From Punctularia strigosozonata HHB-11173 SS5 (Eukaryota; Basidiomycota; Agaricomycetes; Corticiales; Punctulariaceae), in the NCBI RefSeq assembly GCF_000264995.1, contig NW_006767442.1:96802-160801 (forward strand): a stretch of DNA of 64,000 nucleotides, written 5' to 3'. The position numbers and the translations under genes are program-made. The notes beneath the pieces are model-generated. The model was not told where the DNA came from and did not search any database. It was given only the letters and a program-made list of their open reading frames with translations. Below, piece by piece: positions 45,545 through 57,247 of the stretch (positions are counted from its first letter, which is position 1; each line of letters starts with the position of its first letter).

Positions 45545-46596
45545 TCACATAGTGCGGCCTTCCGGCACACTTTTCCATATCTTTCCTATCCCCTCCCAAC
45601 CCCCGGGAGGTGCGTCTTGCATCTCTACAGTATGAACTGTCATGTGATACTCCCCATCTGGCGGTGTTCGTTGGCCTGTAACATTGCCCCCAAAGGCAAC
45701 GTTGAGTTTTACCTATATTGATCAAAGGATGAGACTAGTCAAGACCGCGGTTGTAAACGAGTGTAATACCTGGAAATCACTGAATTGCCGGATGGATTTG
45801 GGCGCTTGCGCTCGCATAGCAGGCTTACCATCCACGAACCTGCGTTGACTCATTAGTAGGAGTGCTGACCTTGGATATGTGCTCGCCACCGTCTCCATAC
45901 AAATGCTCACCACACACATCTTCCTTCCTCGTCCCAACTGAACCCATAATCGTGCGGCCGGTCCATGTCCGCAATGGGTGTATCCCTGACGCGATGCTTT
46001 TTGGAATCTGCGCCATTGTAGTGTCCCCAATGAAGACACGATCCATTGGTCCCCTTTCCATTCCATGTTTCCATGATGTCAACCTCACCGTCGTCCGGCC
46101 AGTTGACATTGAAGGGCATGGCCCAAAATGCAGGCCAAACGCCCCATGCGCATGGAACAGAAAGCACCGCGTGTACGTACCCGCGCGACCGGGAGAACGT
46201 CTGCCGGCTGGTCAAACGTGCACTGGTGTAAGTCCCGGGAGGAGGCTCGGGTAAACGCGATGCGCGCGCTCGGGCGATAATGAGCAGTTCATGATCAGGG
46301 GTCACTACGGTGTTTTCTCCAGGGCCCGTGTATCTCTGTAGTTCTTGGTTTCCCCAGCCGTGTGCGCCTTGCTCGTATTCCCACTCTCGTGCAACGGCTT
46401 CCAGTGACGTGAAATCCGCTTTCCAGTAGGTAGTGCCAACAGAAAAGAGTGGAGTTTTTCCGGTAGTGTTCTCGGTGAAACGCGAAGTCAGCGCTTTCAA
46501 GCGCTGCATGATTGTCATCCGCGGTCGGGCGTCAGATGCCACTGGATGGAGTCGTAGACTCCGTAGCTTCGACTCGCCGAGGAAGGCACGGCTCAC
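45545..46596 (-). CDS. Glycoside hydrolase family 16 beta-glucanase-like protein
   Basis: Minus-strand gene with three or four exons ending at 45545. EWEYEQGAHGWGNQELQRYT is the typical early strand of laminarinase-type GH16. WPDDGEVDIMETWNG contains the catalytic motif Glu-x-Asp-x-x-Glu, nucleophile and acid/base on one strand. FVDGKPAMRAQ and VKLNVAFGGNVTG are the late conserved strands. The family cleaves beta-1,3 or mixed-linked glucans of plant or fungal walls with retention. The start is uncertain: the frame opens at 46596, but no signal peptide is visible there, so either a short exon is missed or the protein is not secreted. Its start is 140 bp from that of ATG101, in the opposite direction. 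Confidence 0.85.
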
Positions 46597-46736
46597 GTGT
46601 CAAGTCAATGTCGGTGGTCGCGAATCCGACTTTGACGACGTCGACCACGAGCATCCGGATGTGCATGCCTTCAGGCAAGTTGCCCCGACTTCACCGAGGA
46701 CTTTGCGGCCACTGCACACCTGTCATCTGATCCGTA

Positions 46737-47625
46737 ATGAATCCACCTTATCCGAATATCTCCATCGATTTGGTGAGCAAACCGAGCTGGACTAGCACCG
46801 GTCAGATATTCAGGGGGAGGTTCCCATAGACTCTGGACCGTCCCAATGGGAAGGATGTACTCACCGCAGTTCTGCATTCTATTCTCTTCCATCGGCTATT
46901 CGGTTGCGTTAAACCGCAGGCTTTTGAGGTGCTCGACGTGACCATGGTGTGTCCTAGCATCCGTCAATAGCACGGTTATGCTAACCTCTTTTCTAACTTC
47001 TCTTAACTCATTAGCCCGGTGTATCAGATCCAGATATCGAACAGATCATCAGAGATAAAGTCGATTTCTTCTATAAAGCGGTTGAAGGGGAACCAACGAA
47101 ACGAGGACAGGTAACCTCTTCTTTTACTGCAATCACTTATGACGCGATAACCTCCCCCAGATCCTGGTTGTTATGTCTGAGAAGAAGCAACGCAAGTCGT
47201 CCTGGTTCTCCGTCTACGCCAGTTCCGAGGTTAGTATGCTCCGGACAATCTTCCATCATACACTTCATTGACCAGCTTCTCAGGAGGAAGTCCCTTGGGA
47301 GCAATGGTGAGTATGGCGGATTGTACAATCAACTCTCTCATGAGTGTGGCATGCAGGACCATCACAGCGACCATACAGTCCTTATCGTCCCGCCAGAAGG
47401 CCGGAAATGACGCAGAGCTCTCGCAAACACTGCAAAAGACGCTCACAACCATCCTGATGCACACCTCGAGCGAACAGGGAAGATCCGCCGTTCCGTTGAT
47501 CACCAGCGCCTCCGTATGTTCGATGTCCCCATCATCCCTCGCGTCGATTATAATTGGGGTCTATCCAGGGAATATCTCCATTCCCACTCAAGATCACAGT
47601 CAAGGTCGGCAGCGCTGAGGGCTGA
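46737..47625 (+). CDS. ATG101: Autophagy-related protein 101
   Basis: About seven exons, starting 46737-46772 (MNPPYPNISIDL) and stopping at 47623-47625. LTAVLHSILFHRLFGCVKPQ is the N-terminal HORMA helix and strand of ATG101. KSSWFSVYASSEEEVPWEQW holds the WF-finger region. LITSASGISPFPLKITVKVG is the conserved late strand. ATG101 is a HORMA-domain protein that pairs with ATG13 in the Atg1/ULK kinase complex to start autophagosome formation; it is present in most fungi and animals but absent from budding yeast. The C-terminus here stops shortly after the last conserved strand, which may be a real shortening or a missed exon. Confidence 0.87.
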
Positions 47626-48198
47626 CAGCGCATGTCTGCGCCGTACAGCTGCAGCGATCCGGAATATGAAGACCATGGCTATAAATGCGCATTGCGAATC
47701 GACTCGGGCGTGATTCCACCAGGGATAAAATGGTATGATCTGGTAAGCTCTTTCATTTCGGATCCTGCTGTGCAGATTCCGGGGTCGCTCTTCCTGTGAA
47801 CCCACTGTCGACTGGACTTGCGCGAGAAATATCTCGTTCCAGAGTCGGATCGTATTTAACTGCTGCCCTGTCGGCGATGAGTTCAATGTTGCCCTCCCCG
47901 GGATGATGAGTCAACGATTCTCGTACAACGCGGGCGATGATGCGCATTAGCATGTCCCTAAGCACAGCTTGATATCAAATCTGGTGACAGTGGTGAAATT
48001 CGCCGTGCGGTGCTGTGCGCCGGCGTTTTCATTCAGGCCGCGATTGATCGGCCGATTCGTGGGCGCGCCAAGCTTGTTTGTCCGGAGTCGTTGCACTTGC
48101 TCCCTACAGATGCATCTGTCTATCCTGACAGGTCTTGTTTCTTATATGTTTCCTCAGTAACGCCAACCTCGACAGCCCCTCGCCCTGCCTCCTTTCTC
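47626..48198. other. Region between ATG101 and the next gene
   Basis: Frames on both strands (for example minus 47753-47965) are open but show no recognisable motif. A 5' exon of the following gene may lie here, because an acceptor-like TTTCCTCAG ends near 48159. Confidence 0.4.
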
Positions 48199-49515
48199 AT
48201 GGGGCAACCCATCCCTCTTGTCGTCTTTGGGCCTAACCCAGACTCGTGGCTCGTTTGTTATGGCAGGCGCTTCACGCACACTGTAATTGTTGAGCTTCGA
48301 GTGAACCTCAAGGACGTACTCAACCCCTTGCTTCAGAATGTGCCAGCTAGTCTGATTGAGATGATACAATCTGGAAAGCTTGCACCGATGTCTCTGGAAT
48401 TCGTCAGGTGAGTGTTCTCATACAGTGGCTGACATCATACTGACTTGCCCTGAGGAACCTAGTTTGCATCTGAACGGCCGAAGCTGGGTCGCCCGCAACT
48501 TCGCTACTGGCGACAGTCCGTCCTCCTGCCCTCCTCTGTCACATATGACTGACTGAGTTGACAATCAGTCAGCTGGAGCAATGATGTGGACCCAAATATT
48601 ATAGACCATCTGAAAGGTAATAATGGCAAGCCGAAAGCTCAGTTCGTCAGTTTCTGTGGGGATGGAGAAGGCCATTTCTTGAAGCACGTCGCGGCTGGTG
48701 GCTGGGACGGGACCTTTCCAGACAACTACCCGCACAAGATATTCGACCTTCGAAAGCAGTTTTCCGATTTCGATCAGGGTTTGCGGGGTATCATATTTGG
48801 CTCAGGAGGGACGCACTTGTACAGCCTCGAAACAGGTTTCTCCGCTGAACTCAGTGGCAAGGCAGACGATCCGAATCATCCCCTCTACAAGGCATGATTA
48901 TCACACCCGTGGAGTACATCGTTCATCTCTGATACGTCTTCAGGCACTGTCGGAACAAGCTGCACTCGGTTCAGGATGGACCGTTGATCTTACTAGCTCG
49001 ATCTGCTTCTATGATCCACAATATTTCCTACTCAGGTTCCGAAAGGGCAATACTATACAGTGGAAACTTTCCCTACCGAACAATATGCAAAACGCTCTGA
49101 CGGAGCTCATGCGCGTAGCAGAAACACCCGAGGAACGAACCGGTGCGTGGTGAACGCTGCGCGGATGCAATACAGTTTTCTTACCACCGTGCGATGTAGA
49201 GTTGCAGAAGGAGGAGCTCGTTATCAGGCAACAACAAGAGGTCAGTCAGTACACCGGGTGTTGAATAGAGAGGGTGTGCTCATATTCCGTCAGGCGCAGG
49301 CACAGCTCCGTCTCGTAAGTATTCAGATGTATCGATTCGCCGTAGCTGGTACTGATGATTTCCCCGAAGGCTGTTGCCCAGTCCCAGGCTGTATGCAACT
49401 CGCTATTCCATTGACTATTACTTCCATTTTTCAGGCTGTCATGAGCGCGATCGCAAATGCGTACCGCGCGGCCGGGCTAGGGATCCGCAACGCAGCTTCA
49501 ACTCAGTATCATTGA
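48199..49515 (+). CDS. Uncharacterised protein with repeated Trp/Gly-rich beta segments and C-terminal coiled coil
   Basis: Multi-exon gene; the ATG at 48199 is the best visible start, though an upstream exon is possible. Segments such as WLVCYGRRFTHT, VSFCGDGEGHFLKHVAAGGW, IIFGSGGTHLYSLETGF and VDLTSSICFYDPQYFLLRF recur with a similar rhythm (aromatic residue, Gly-rich turn, aromatic residue). This suggests a repeated beta unit, seen in some Agaricomycete proteins of unknown function. A Gln/Glu helix, ELQKEELVIRQQQEAQAQLR, and AVMSAIANAYRAAGLGIRN end the protein at 49513-49515. One intron (from about 48893) seems to use a GC donor after AAG. No function can be given. Confidence 0.55.
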
Positions 49516-49801
49516 GAATATCGACGCTCTTGAATAGACGGAAGGAGCGGGCATTCAATATTGTTGGCAATGTTGTCGATCTCCGAGGCCGCGGGCTATC
49601 ACTAGAGAGCTGTCATGCTAAGAAGAGATGCCTCTGTTTTGCAAATGTTTGAAGTTGCATGTATCAATACAACGCGGAGGCGTTTCGCATTCACTTGGCA
49701 ACCGACAACATCGTCCTTTGAGCCCTCTCAGCAGAGAGATTCAACGACGGCTTGTGTGATCATGTTCGCAGCGTAGCCCTACGCATACATGAGCATAACG
49801 A

Positions 49802-52788
49802 TCACCCCTCGTCCTCGTCGTCATCTTCCGCCTCATCCTCGGACACCTCAAGATTAGCGGCCCGCATCTTCGCCTTGTCGTTCTTGCGCTTGTTGCTCAG
49901 TTCGTCCAACAGCACCAGCAGATCCTCTTGTTCTTTCTCCGCCTCCTTCTGCTTCTCGGATGACGCCTGGAGCTCGCTGGTCAAAGAGGTCATCTGCACC
50001 CGGAGCGCCTCAAGCTGAAAACGAAGAAGCAGGATCAACTATGCGTTTTACGATGGCGAAGCGGTCAGACTTGCCTCGGCATCTTTGCTCGTGGTGACTT
50101 GTTGCAGCTTGGTGCGAAGGGATTCGATTTCCTTCGCTTGGTTTGAGATCACCTCACGCAGCGACGAAACCAACATCGCGGTCTCTGCGCTTTGGCCTGG
50201 AAATGCACTTAGCTACCCAATCGTGATCCGGACCAAAATTTCGGGTACCTGACGACGACGACGACGGCGATGAATTGGGATCCGAGCCGATGCCTCTCTG
50301 AATGAGATCTTGAGATATAGATTTCGTCAACGAACAGCAACGCCAATACCAGTGATCATGACTCACAGTAGTTGGATTTCCAGAAGTCGACAAAAGCCCA
50401 GTCGAACCAGACCTCAGCCTCGTCACCTTCCGCACGAAGGCCAGGATTGAGTTCCGCCGGCGTTGGGTACGGGAGAACGATCGACTCTGGGCTAATCGCC
50501 TTGAAGCGCTCATCTTCGCGGAAACGGGTCATACGTCCAACGAGTGTCTCGATGCCCAAACGACTGAGGATGGGGTGTATCGTGGCTCTGCACGTTACAG
50601 TTAGCAGATTATATGCGCCCGGGTTTAACATGAACATGCCTGGTGACTTCGCCTGGCTCGCGATTGAACTCGTAACAGACGCCCAGCAGGAAAGCGCACA
50701 GAGCAGGGACAACCACGTCCACTTCGGTAGATTGGTTCACAGGCTCAACTAACTGCAATGCCATCTTTCAGTGCTACCCATGGCTGACGCAGAGAGAGAC
50801 AGACACACCATGCCCAACGCTCCCGCTTGCAAGAAATCGCGCACGGATTTGGGATCCTCCCACAGCCACTCCGACAACAAACACGAGTATCCTACTATGA
50901 GCCTGTCCCACTCTCTCTTCTCCCGATCGGAGGTGTCCGCCCTTGCACGGGATAGGAACGACAACGACAAATGCTCACTGAGTATCTGCAGCAGGCTCTG
51001 CGGCTCTTCCTCTTCCGGCTCCGGTTCCGGGGCGGGCGGTGGAGCGGATCCGTCGGCGGGCACGAAGAACTGGCCACCTACGGCATTAGGATCCGCCGAA
51101 ATAGGTTGCGGGAAGATGCCGCGGGCGAGCGTCTTCGCCTGTGGTGATCCCCGCAAGAGGTGCGCGAAAAGAAGTGATGCAAAGTGCGTAGACGCCACCG
51201 CTTCGGAATCCAACGGCGAAGTGGGCGGAGCGATGAGCGCGTGCAGCAGAGGCGTGATAGGCGGAGGAGTGTTCTCTCCTTCGAAAGGGAGCATAGCTTG
51301 TAGAATAGTCTCGTTCATGTCGTCTCTTCGAACGAAGTTCTGCAAATATCCTTGTCAGCAAAATCAGACAGTTTCAGCATTAAAGGAGCGTACCTCGAAC
51401 ATGCTGAGCGCTGCGGATCGGAGCTCGAGGTTGTCTCTGCCGCGAGGCCGGCCGATGATGTTGTTGTATTCGCCATGAAGGACTAGTTCAACCAGTACAT
51501 CCAGCGCGGAGGCGGGTTCCAGCCTATCCCATTCTTCGCCGTTGGTATCAGGCACGGGCATATACGGCGTGAGCACGAGACCGGAGAGCGGTATGGCCAA
51601 GTTAGCAGGTAACAGTCGTAATGCCTGCGTCTTCAGCGGCGTCGGCGCATTGGATGCCAGCGCGATCTCAATCAAGCAACGGGTGAAAACAGCGGTTTCT
51701 TGAAGCTGTTACAGACATCAGCTTTTCGTGAAGGTGACAGCCCGAATGACGAACATACACTTCCGCCTTTGGAGCCGACAAGCATACCAATGATACCAAT
51801 AATCAAGCCTGCGTTCTTGGTCTTTTGGGGCTCCCAGAATTGGAGTGCAAATTCTTGTGGGGAGGGTTCCTGAGGCGAAAGGTTCGGCGGGAATAACAGC
51901 AGAGCACAGAGCAAAGGGGGCAGAGGCGTTTCACGGAAATAGCTCTATGGAAGGAGTTGACTGATGATCAGTCATGTCGCTTCTGCGCTGGGCAGCGAAA
52001 AGACGATCTTACCTGATTTGACGAGTTAAACCTCAACAAACCATCGACGCACGCAAGCGCGTCCTGCACTACCACGCCGCCTTCAACGCCGCCTTCTTGT
52101 CTTATGGTATTGAACAGCTTCTCAAATGCTCCTTCAAACGCAAGGACCTTCTGGATATCCGGGCTTTGGGAGATTAGGGCTTGAACCATGATCATGGCCT
52201 CTAGACATAATGTAACCTCGCGTTCGAGAAGAAGTCTCAACACCCACCATTCCGTATTATCTCTCGCTTGTCTTCAAGCGCAGCTATCACGCTCGACGGT
52301 CCAGCGGGGGCCTTGAGAAAGTAGGCTTGTACCACCTGCCGACGGTTCTGCAAGAGGGTAGCGAGCAGCTGCAGCGTGGCGAAGCGGACATAGAACGTGG
52401 TATCTCCGAGAAGAGCAAAGAGCTTGTGCGTAGGCCTATCACTGACGAGCACCTGGTCGCTGTGCTTGAATCCGAGTTCCTTCGCGCCGGGCTTTGGATC
52501 CTCGGTATCGCATAACGTATGCAACGTCTCGAGCACGGCCTTGGCAATGTCCGCGTCAATCTCGGCGTCATTTTCCAGAACTTCCAGTAGCCCATCCAAG
52601 GCATGTTCGCCGATCTCCTGCTTGTGATCCCGCGAGAGGCCCTTGAGCGACAGCACTGCGGCGCGACGGTCCGCCAGCAAAGTGGAGGGTGACAGGCGGT
52701 CAACTAGACGAGCGATGGTATCATGAGCTGTTTGGGGAGCGCCGGCGGGTCCACGCAAGGCGACGTATGTTTGCGACAGGAACTCCAT
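49802..52788 (-). CDS. USO1: Vesicle tethering protein Uso1/p115
   Basis: About eight exons. The start at 52788 gives MEFLSQTYVALRGPAGAPQ, matching the p115 N-terminus. STLLADRRAAVLSLKGLSRD, VIAALEDKREIIRN, VLAFEGAFEKLFNTIRQEGG and VQDALACVDGLLRFNSSNQ are the armadillo-type repeats of the p115 head. GRMTRFREDERFKAISPES and WFDWAFVDFWKSNY close the head. A short coiled coil (AKEIESLRTKLQQVTTSKDA, LQASSEKQKEAEKEQEDLL) and an acidic tail (DEAEDDDEDEG) end the protein. It tethers COPII vesicles to the Golgi with Rab1/Ypt1 and SNAREs. The coiled coil is much shorter than in yeast Uso1. Confidence 0.9.
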
Positions 52789-53144
52789 TGTCTGTAAGGC
52801 TGCTCTCCTCGGTCCGCCGGATGGCGCCTCAAGCTGTGCGGCGGGCACACAGGTATTGAGTCATGTGACGTCCGACAACTCGGTCCGGCGATTTAGCATG
52901 GACCCGATCACCCTCAAGAACAAGCACGATCTTCCAGTCGTGCCCGGTAAAGGAATTGTGTGCAAAGGTTCTTAGTCGCATTACATCCGAGGCTTCATCT
53001 ACATCGTGTTTGAGTATAAGACGCGAAATACTAGCGCAACATCGTCCGAGAGTTCTAAGACCCGACCGAAGAAAAGCGATCGCGTAAGATTATTTGTACA
53101 ATATGAATATACCGTAAGGAGCATTTTTCAGGCAACCATTCTCC
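52789..53144. other. Intergenic region
   Basis: USO1 upstream region and the 3' flank of the opsin-related gene. No feature recognised. Confidence 0.5.
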
Positions 53145-54304
53145 TTAGACCACGGTGTTGGCGGTCGCATTCTTCTCGTGGCGCATGCCCCCGGCGCCGC
53201 CGGTATTGACACCATGGCCCATGGTTTGCGCTCCCGCAGGACCGCCGCCCATGGTTTGCGCGCCCGCGGGAGCGCCGCCCATGGTAGTACCGCCAGCGTT
53301 CACGCCTGCGCCAGTGTTACCCACCATGCCGGGACCCGCACCGTTGAGACCTTGATATCCCGTGTGCTTCGCGCTGTAGAGACCGAGCGCGTTATAGTCC
53401 ATGTTGCGGAGGCGGTGAAGGACGAAGAAGAGGAAGATGGGGCCGGTGATCAGGTCGAGGATGCCGTACCAAATCATCTCGCCCGCGATACCGATCAGGT
53501 TCGACCCCTCACAGCACGCCCACGCGATGGGGTAGATGAGCCAGAAGAACGAGAGATATCCGGCACCAGCGGTGTAGCCGGTGCGAGTGGCAGGACCAGC
53601 GGGGAAGATGCTGCGGCGCGAGTGCCCAAGCTTCAACCAACTGTCTGACCGTGAGCCAGCTACCCCAAAAAGGGATAATGAAGACGTACATCACGTATAA
53701 CAGTGCCGCCGTTCCAATCGCCCAGAATCCCCACTTATACCGAGTGACGACGAGGGCGCCGACAAGGTAGCAGACAATCCACACCCAGCTCATGAAGATG
53801 GTGAGGAAGACATCGCTCAGCGCGACTCCGGTAGTGAGGAGTAACATGAGAATGAGCAGAGGTGCGCAAATGAACCACATGACCCATCGAACCCAAAAGA
53901 TATCGCGAACGCCAGAGCGACTGGCATGCGAAAACTCGACGAGGACACCCGTGCGGCCGAGGTTGGAAGCCATTGCGAAATACGCGACGGTCATAGTCGT
54001 GAGGACGATGACGGGGATGTGATGGAAAACCCGTTGTCCCAGAGGGCGCTGGAGGAATGGTCAGCTTCTTGGATAACGTGAGACGGTTCGTATGCGCTCA
54101 CTCTGTGCGACCAAAATATCATGGCAAGCGTAGACAAAGCCATGAGGGTAAACACCGCCCACAGCCAATCTGACGAAGTTCCATCTATCAACACGGTATT
54201 GCGCTCCTGGACAGACAAGGAGACGTACCATCCGCGCCCCTCGTCAGATGAATGGGGGACGACGACGGGTTCACGTTCACAGGGTTGGATACGTCGACAA
54301 ACAT
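53145..54304 (-). CDS. Opsin-related protein (HSP30/YRO2/MRH1-like), non-photoactive
   Basis: Start 54304 (MFVDVSNPVNVNPSSSPIHL), stop at 53145; about five exons. Seven TM helices are seen: SDWLWAVFTLMALSTLAMIF, IPVIVLTTMTVAYFAMASNL, DIFWVRWVMWFICAPLLILM, DVFLTIFMSWVWIVCYLVGA, FWAIGTAALLYVMYVFIIPF, YLSFFWLIYPIAWACCEGSN and GEMIWYGILDLITGPIFLFF. The RWxxWxxxxPLL motif of helix C is that of microbial rhodopsins, but the retinal-binding Lys of helix G is replaced (LITGP where photoactive relatives have a Lys). It therefore belongs to the opsin-related proteins, plasma-membrane stress proteins in fungi. The Gly/Ala/Met-rich tail contains two copies of GGxPAGAQTMG. A TATA box (CTATATAAG) lies about 115 bp upstream. 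Confidence 0.88.
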
Positions 54305-56202
54305 CTCGGGTCGTGAAAAGCGTCACTGAGTCGATATGAAAGGTCGTCTGGTGGCACTCCCAGAGTAGGAGCAAGTCCGATGAAAATGAGACGAAGGCAA
54401 TGTGGAACGTGCAGGCAACTTATATAGGAACCCGCCAAAGCGAATGCGACCCAGCGCACCCAGATGACCCGGACATGACGCGTGTTACGCGACAGGGTGA
54501 AAGACGGGCCCATCCACCCATCCAGAACGTTCGTCCAAGTAAGCTTATGAGACGTCCGATTCCGGCCCAGTGACCGAGTCGACGGCGGCTATTCCACAAC
54601 ATGAAGGTTGCTTCCGGCGCGGCCCCTAACGAGAGTCGCATGACGCCACACCGGGCGCTTCGGCGTGTTCTGTAACGAGTTCCAAGGCGAGAATGCATCC
54701 GCGGTCGCAGGTTGTGCTCGATACCACTGGCAAGTAAAAGGTGGCCAGCCGCGGTACGTTTGAGCTGCAGCGTGTACGACGATTACCAGGGGGACGGTGG
54801 TTGCAAAACTGTCTCCGCGTACGTGCCACGGGAAGAACCTCCACGAAACACGACATGCTCCAACGCTCTTCAGCTGTGTGCCGTATCAATGTCCCGGTAT
54901 GGGAGTCGTACAGCCGCGGGAGGAGCAGGTTCGATGCCCAAAGTGAGTGGTCACATGTCGTCATCTTGACTATCAGAGATGTGCAGACTTGCCCCAGTAC
55001 CATAGCCTTCTTCAGTACCGTATCATAGCGCTCGCGCACGGCAGAAACCAATGCGCCCCATCTCGACTAACGCACCCTCCGCATGTAAACTTGCTCGGAT
55101 CCGCCGGATTCATTGTGAATGGCTTTGTTGGCGCAGTCGAGGGTGTCAAAATCACAGCAACGTGTAGCCAATTGAAGAGATCTGCGACGTGACGTCAACG
55201 ATCCAGATCCGCCCCCCAGCGCCTCTGAATTCAGTTGCGTACCGCCCAAGGAGCCTAGCTGGAGCGAAGGTGGGAATGCGAACTCCAGAGTAAACACAGA
55301 GAAGAGTCAGATAGCAAGTGATAGAATCTTCTTCGGCGTTCTGAGTTCGGTTTATCGTTCCGGCAATCCTGGGTGAAAGAAAAGGACGCAGAACGCTGAG
55401 CAGTTCCGTCGACTTCATTTCTTGTTGGAATCGAGTTTCACTAGCTTTCGGGGGAGAAGCGGAACACGAGGCGTAACTTTCCCATGACCTACAGTAGCTT
55501 TGTACGCCGCTAGGGGGGTCAACGCGGAAGCGAAATGCGCACTTGGAGATTCGTTGCCATCCGTGACACAGACCGAAGGAATTTGTTCATTGCATCGTGC
55601 AAAAATCTAGCAAGGTGCCGTCCAGGGCCCCCCTCTGATGGACGCATGAATCCTTTCTGGTTTCGGAAAGCGAAGGTCACTGGCGACTGGCAATTCGAGG
55701 TGACTGTATCACGAGAGATTTAACGATGACGACGCGCGAGACGGGACTGTGGATTCAGTTATCTGTTTCCCATATCACAGTCAATACAGTCACCACCTGC
55801 TCCGCGTGAACAAGACATGCTCGCCCCTGGACAGTCAAGCCGCGTTTCAGAGGGTTCCGGGTAGCAAACGCTCCCTTGTGTGGGACTCCTATGTATGAGC
55901 TCAACAGTTTACCGCCAGCAGCGCCAATGAGACTTACTCGTGCAAGCTTTGGGTGAGCAGGCATGGGCAGGCGTGGCCGAACGTTTACGTCCGCTATGCA
56001 TTTTCTTTTGTAACTCCGTCAGTAAATCGAGTCGTCGACAAGCGGCAGATTTTGGCGGCGTCCGAGGGCGTATTAATCGCTGCGGACACGGCGAACACGT
56101 TCGCGGGACTAATCATCATATCGGACCGGCTCGTCCGAGGAACGCAGTAATAGCCTAGAACACCGGGTGTATATGCGCATACGGTAGCAATAATACACAA
56201 CG
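54305..56202. other. Long region without a supported gene
   Basis: About 1.9 kb. The left end holds the opsin-related promoter. Minus frames at 54420-55051 and 55152-55418 and a plus frame at 55953-56150 are open but lack signatures. An undetected small gene remains possible. Confidence 0.4.
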
Positions 56203-57247
56203 TTACTGAGAGTAAGGTCAGGACGTGCGAGGAAACGGCCGGAGATGCCAACTCACCTTAATAAACTTCGCCATGAACTTCCTGATGACGGGGATTAGGG
56301 AGCATTCAGAAAACAAGCCCAGGTAGCGCACGTACTTGTGAAATTCTGTCCGGAGGAGGTCGTTGACAAAGTGCCCGCTTTTATCCTTCTGCTCGACCGC
56401 CTGATTCTTGAAGATAAGATCTATCACGCAATTCAACCGTCAGTCTCGTTTCATACGTAGCACACCCCGTGGTGACCCACCGTCATCCCATCTCCGTTTC
56501 ACCGCAAACGTCCCGGGTACTGTGGTATTCACGCCGGTCGGCTGCGTGCCAAGAGCGGCAGCGAGGTTCAGAAGGGGATTTGCGGTCGCTATTTCAGCCT
56601 CCCTCTCCGCAGCCGTCTTCTCATTTTGCTCCGCTTCCTGTCGCGCTTTCTCTGCTGCTCGCTCCCGCTTGATCTTCTCCAACTCTCGTAAAAGCTCGGC
56701 GGTATCGTCCTCCTCTTCGTCATCGTCGTCGTCGTCATCATTGTCATCTTCTTCGTCATCACCGGTCTTGGACTTCGTGCCCTCGTCTTCGTCGTCATCA
56801 TCGTCTTTGTCCATCTCAAGCGCCTCCTGCAACAGCTTCCTTCGCTTTGCCGCCTCCTCATCCTCTGCGCCATTCACACCACCTCCCTCTATCTCCAGAG
56901 GCCTCTTTGCTCCAGCCTGCGCGCCTTCGATACCAAGCGGGGGTAGCCCCTGCGCCTTGCGCTTCTTGTCACGCGCCTCTGCCTCAGCAGCAAGAAGTTC
57001 GGCTCGCAGGTCGCGTTTCACAACGTCAGACGTCGATGTTTGTCCAGGCTGTCTATATTATTACGAAGCGACGCGATACATAAGAGGTACAGTGAGCTCC
57101 CGGATGAACACAGGTCTGGTGGGTTGAGACGCACCGGAATTTGAGCTTGGTATGCGACGCCATGTCCCGCACCGAGAACTGTCGCGAGCCGCCTTTGACA
57201 TCGCGGGCCTGCGCTGGGTCCCATGTCGGCCTATGCGCTGTAGACAT
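56203..57247 (-). CDS. CWC15: Pre-mRNA splicing factor Cwc15
   Basis: Start 57247, MSTAHRPTWDPAQARDVKGG followed by SRQFSVRDMASHTKLKFR, the invariant N-terminus of Cwc15/AD002. The middle is a charged helix with a long Asp/Glu run and a predicted helix ELLRELEKIKRERAAEKAR. The end is FAVKRRWDD, then DLIFKNQA, FVNDLLRTEFHKKFMAKFIK, as in the family. The best model removes an intron at 56206-56256 directly before a TAA at 56203-56205, so the last exon contains only the stop codon; reading through that intron would instead add 13 non-conserved residues. Cwc15 is part of the NineTeen-related core of the activated spliceosome. Confidence 0.93.

Noticed and set aside
55994-56251. Minus frame of 85 residues beginning like a signal peptide
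   Set aside because: It overlaps the last CWC15 intron and stop codon and has no conserved feature.
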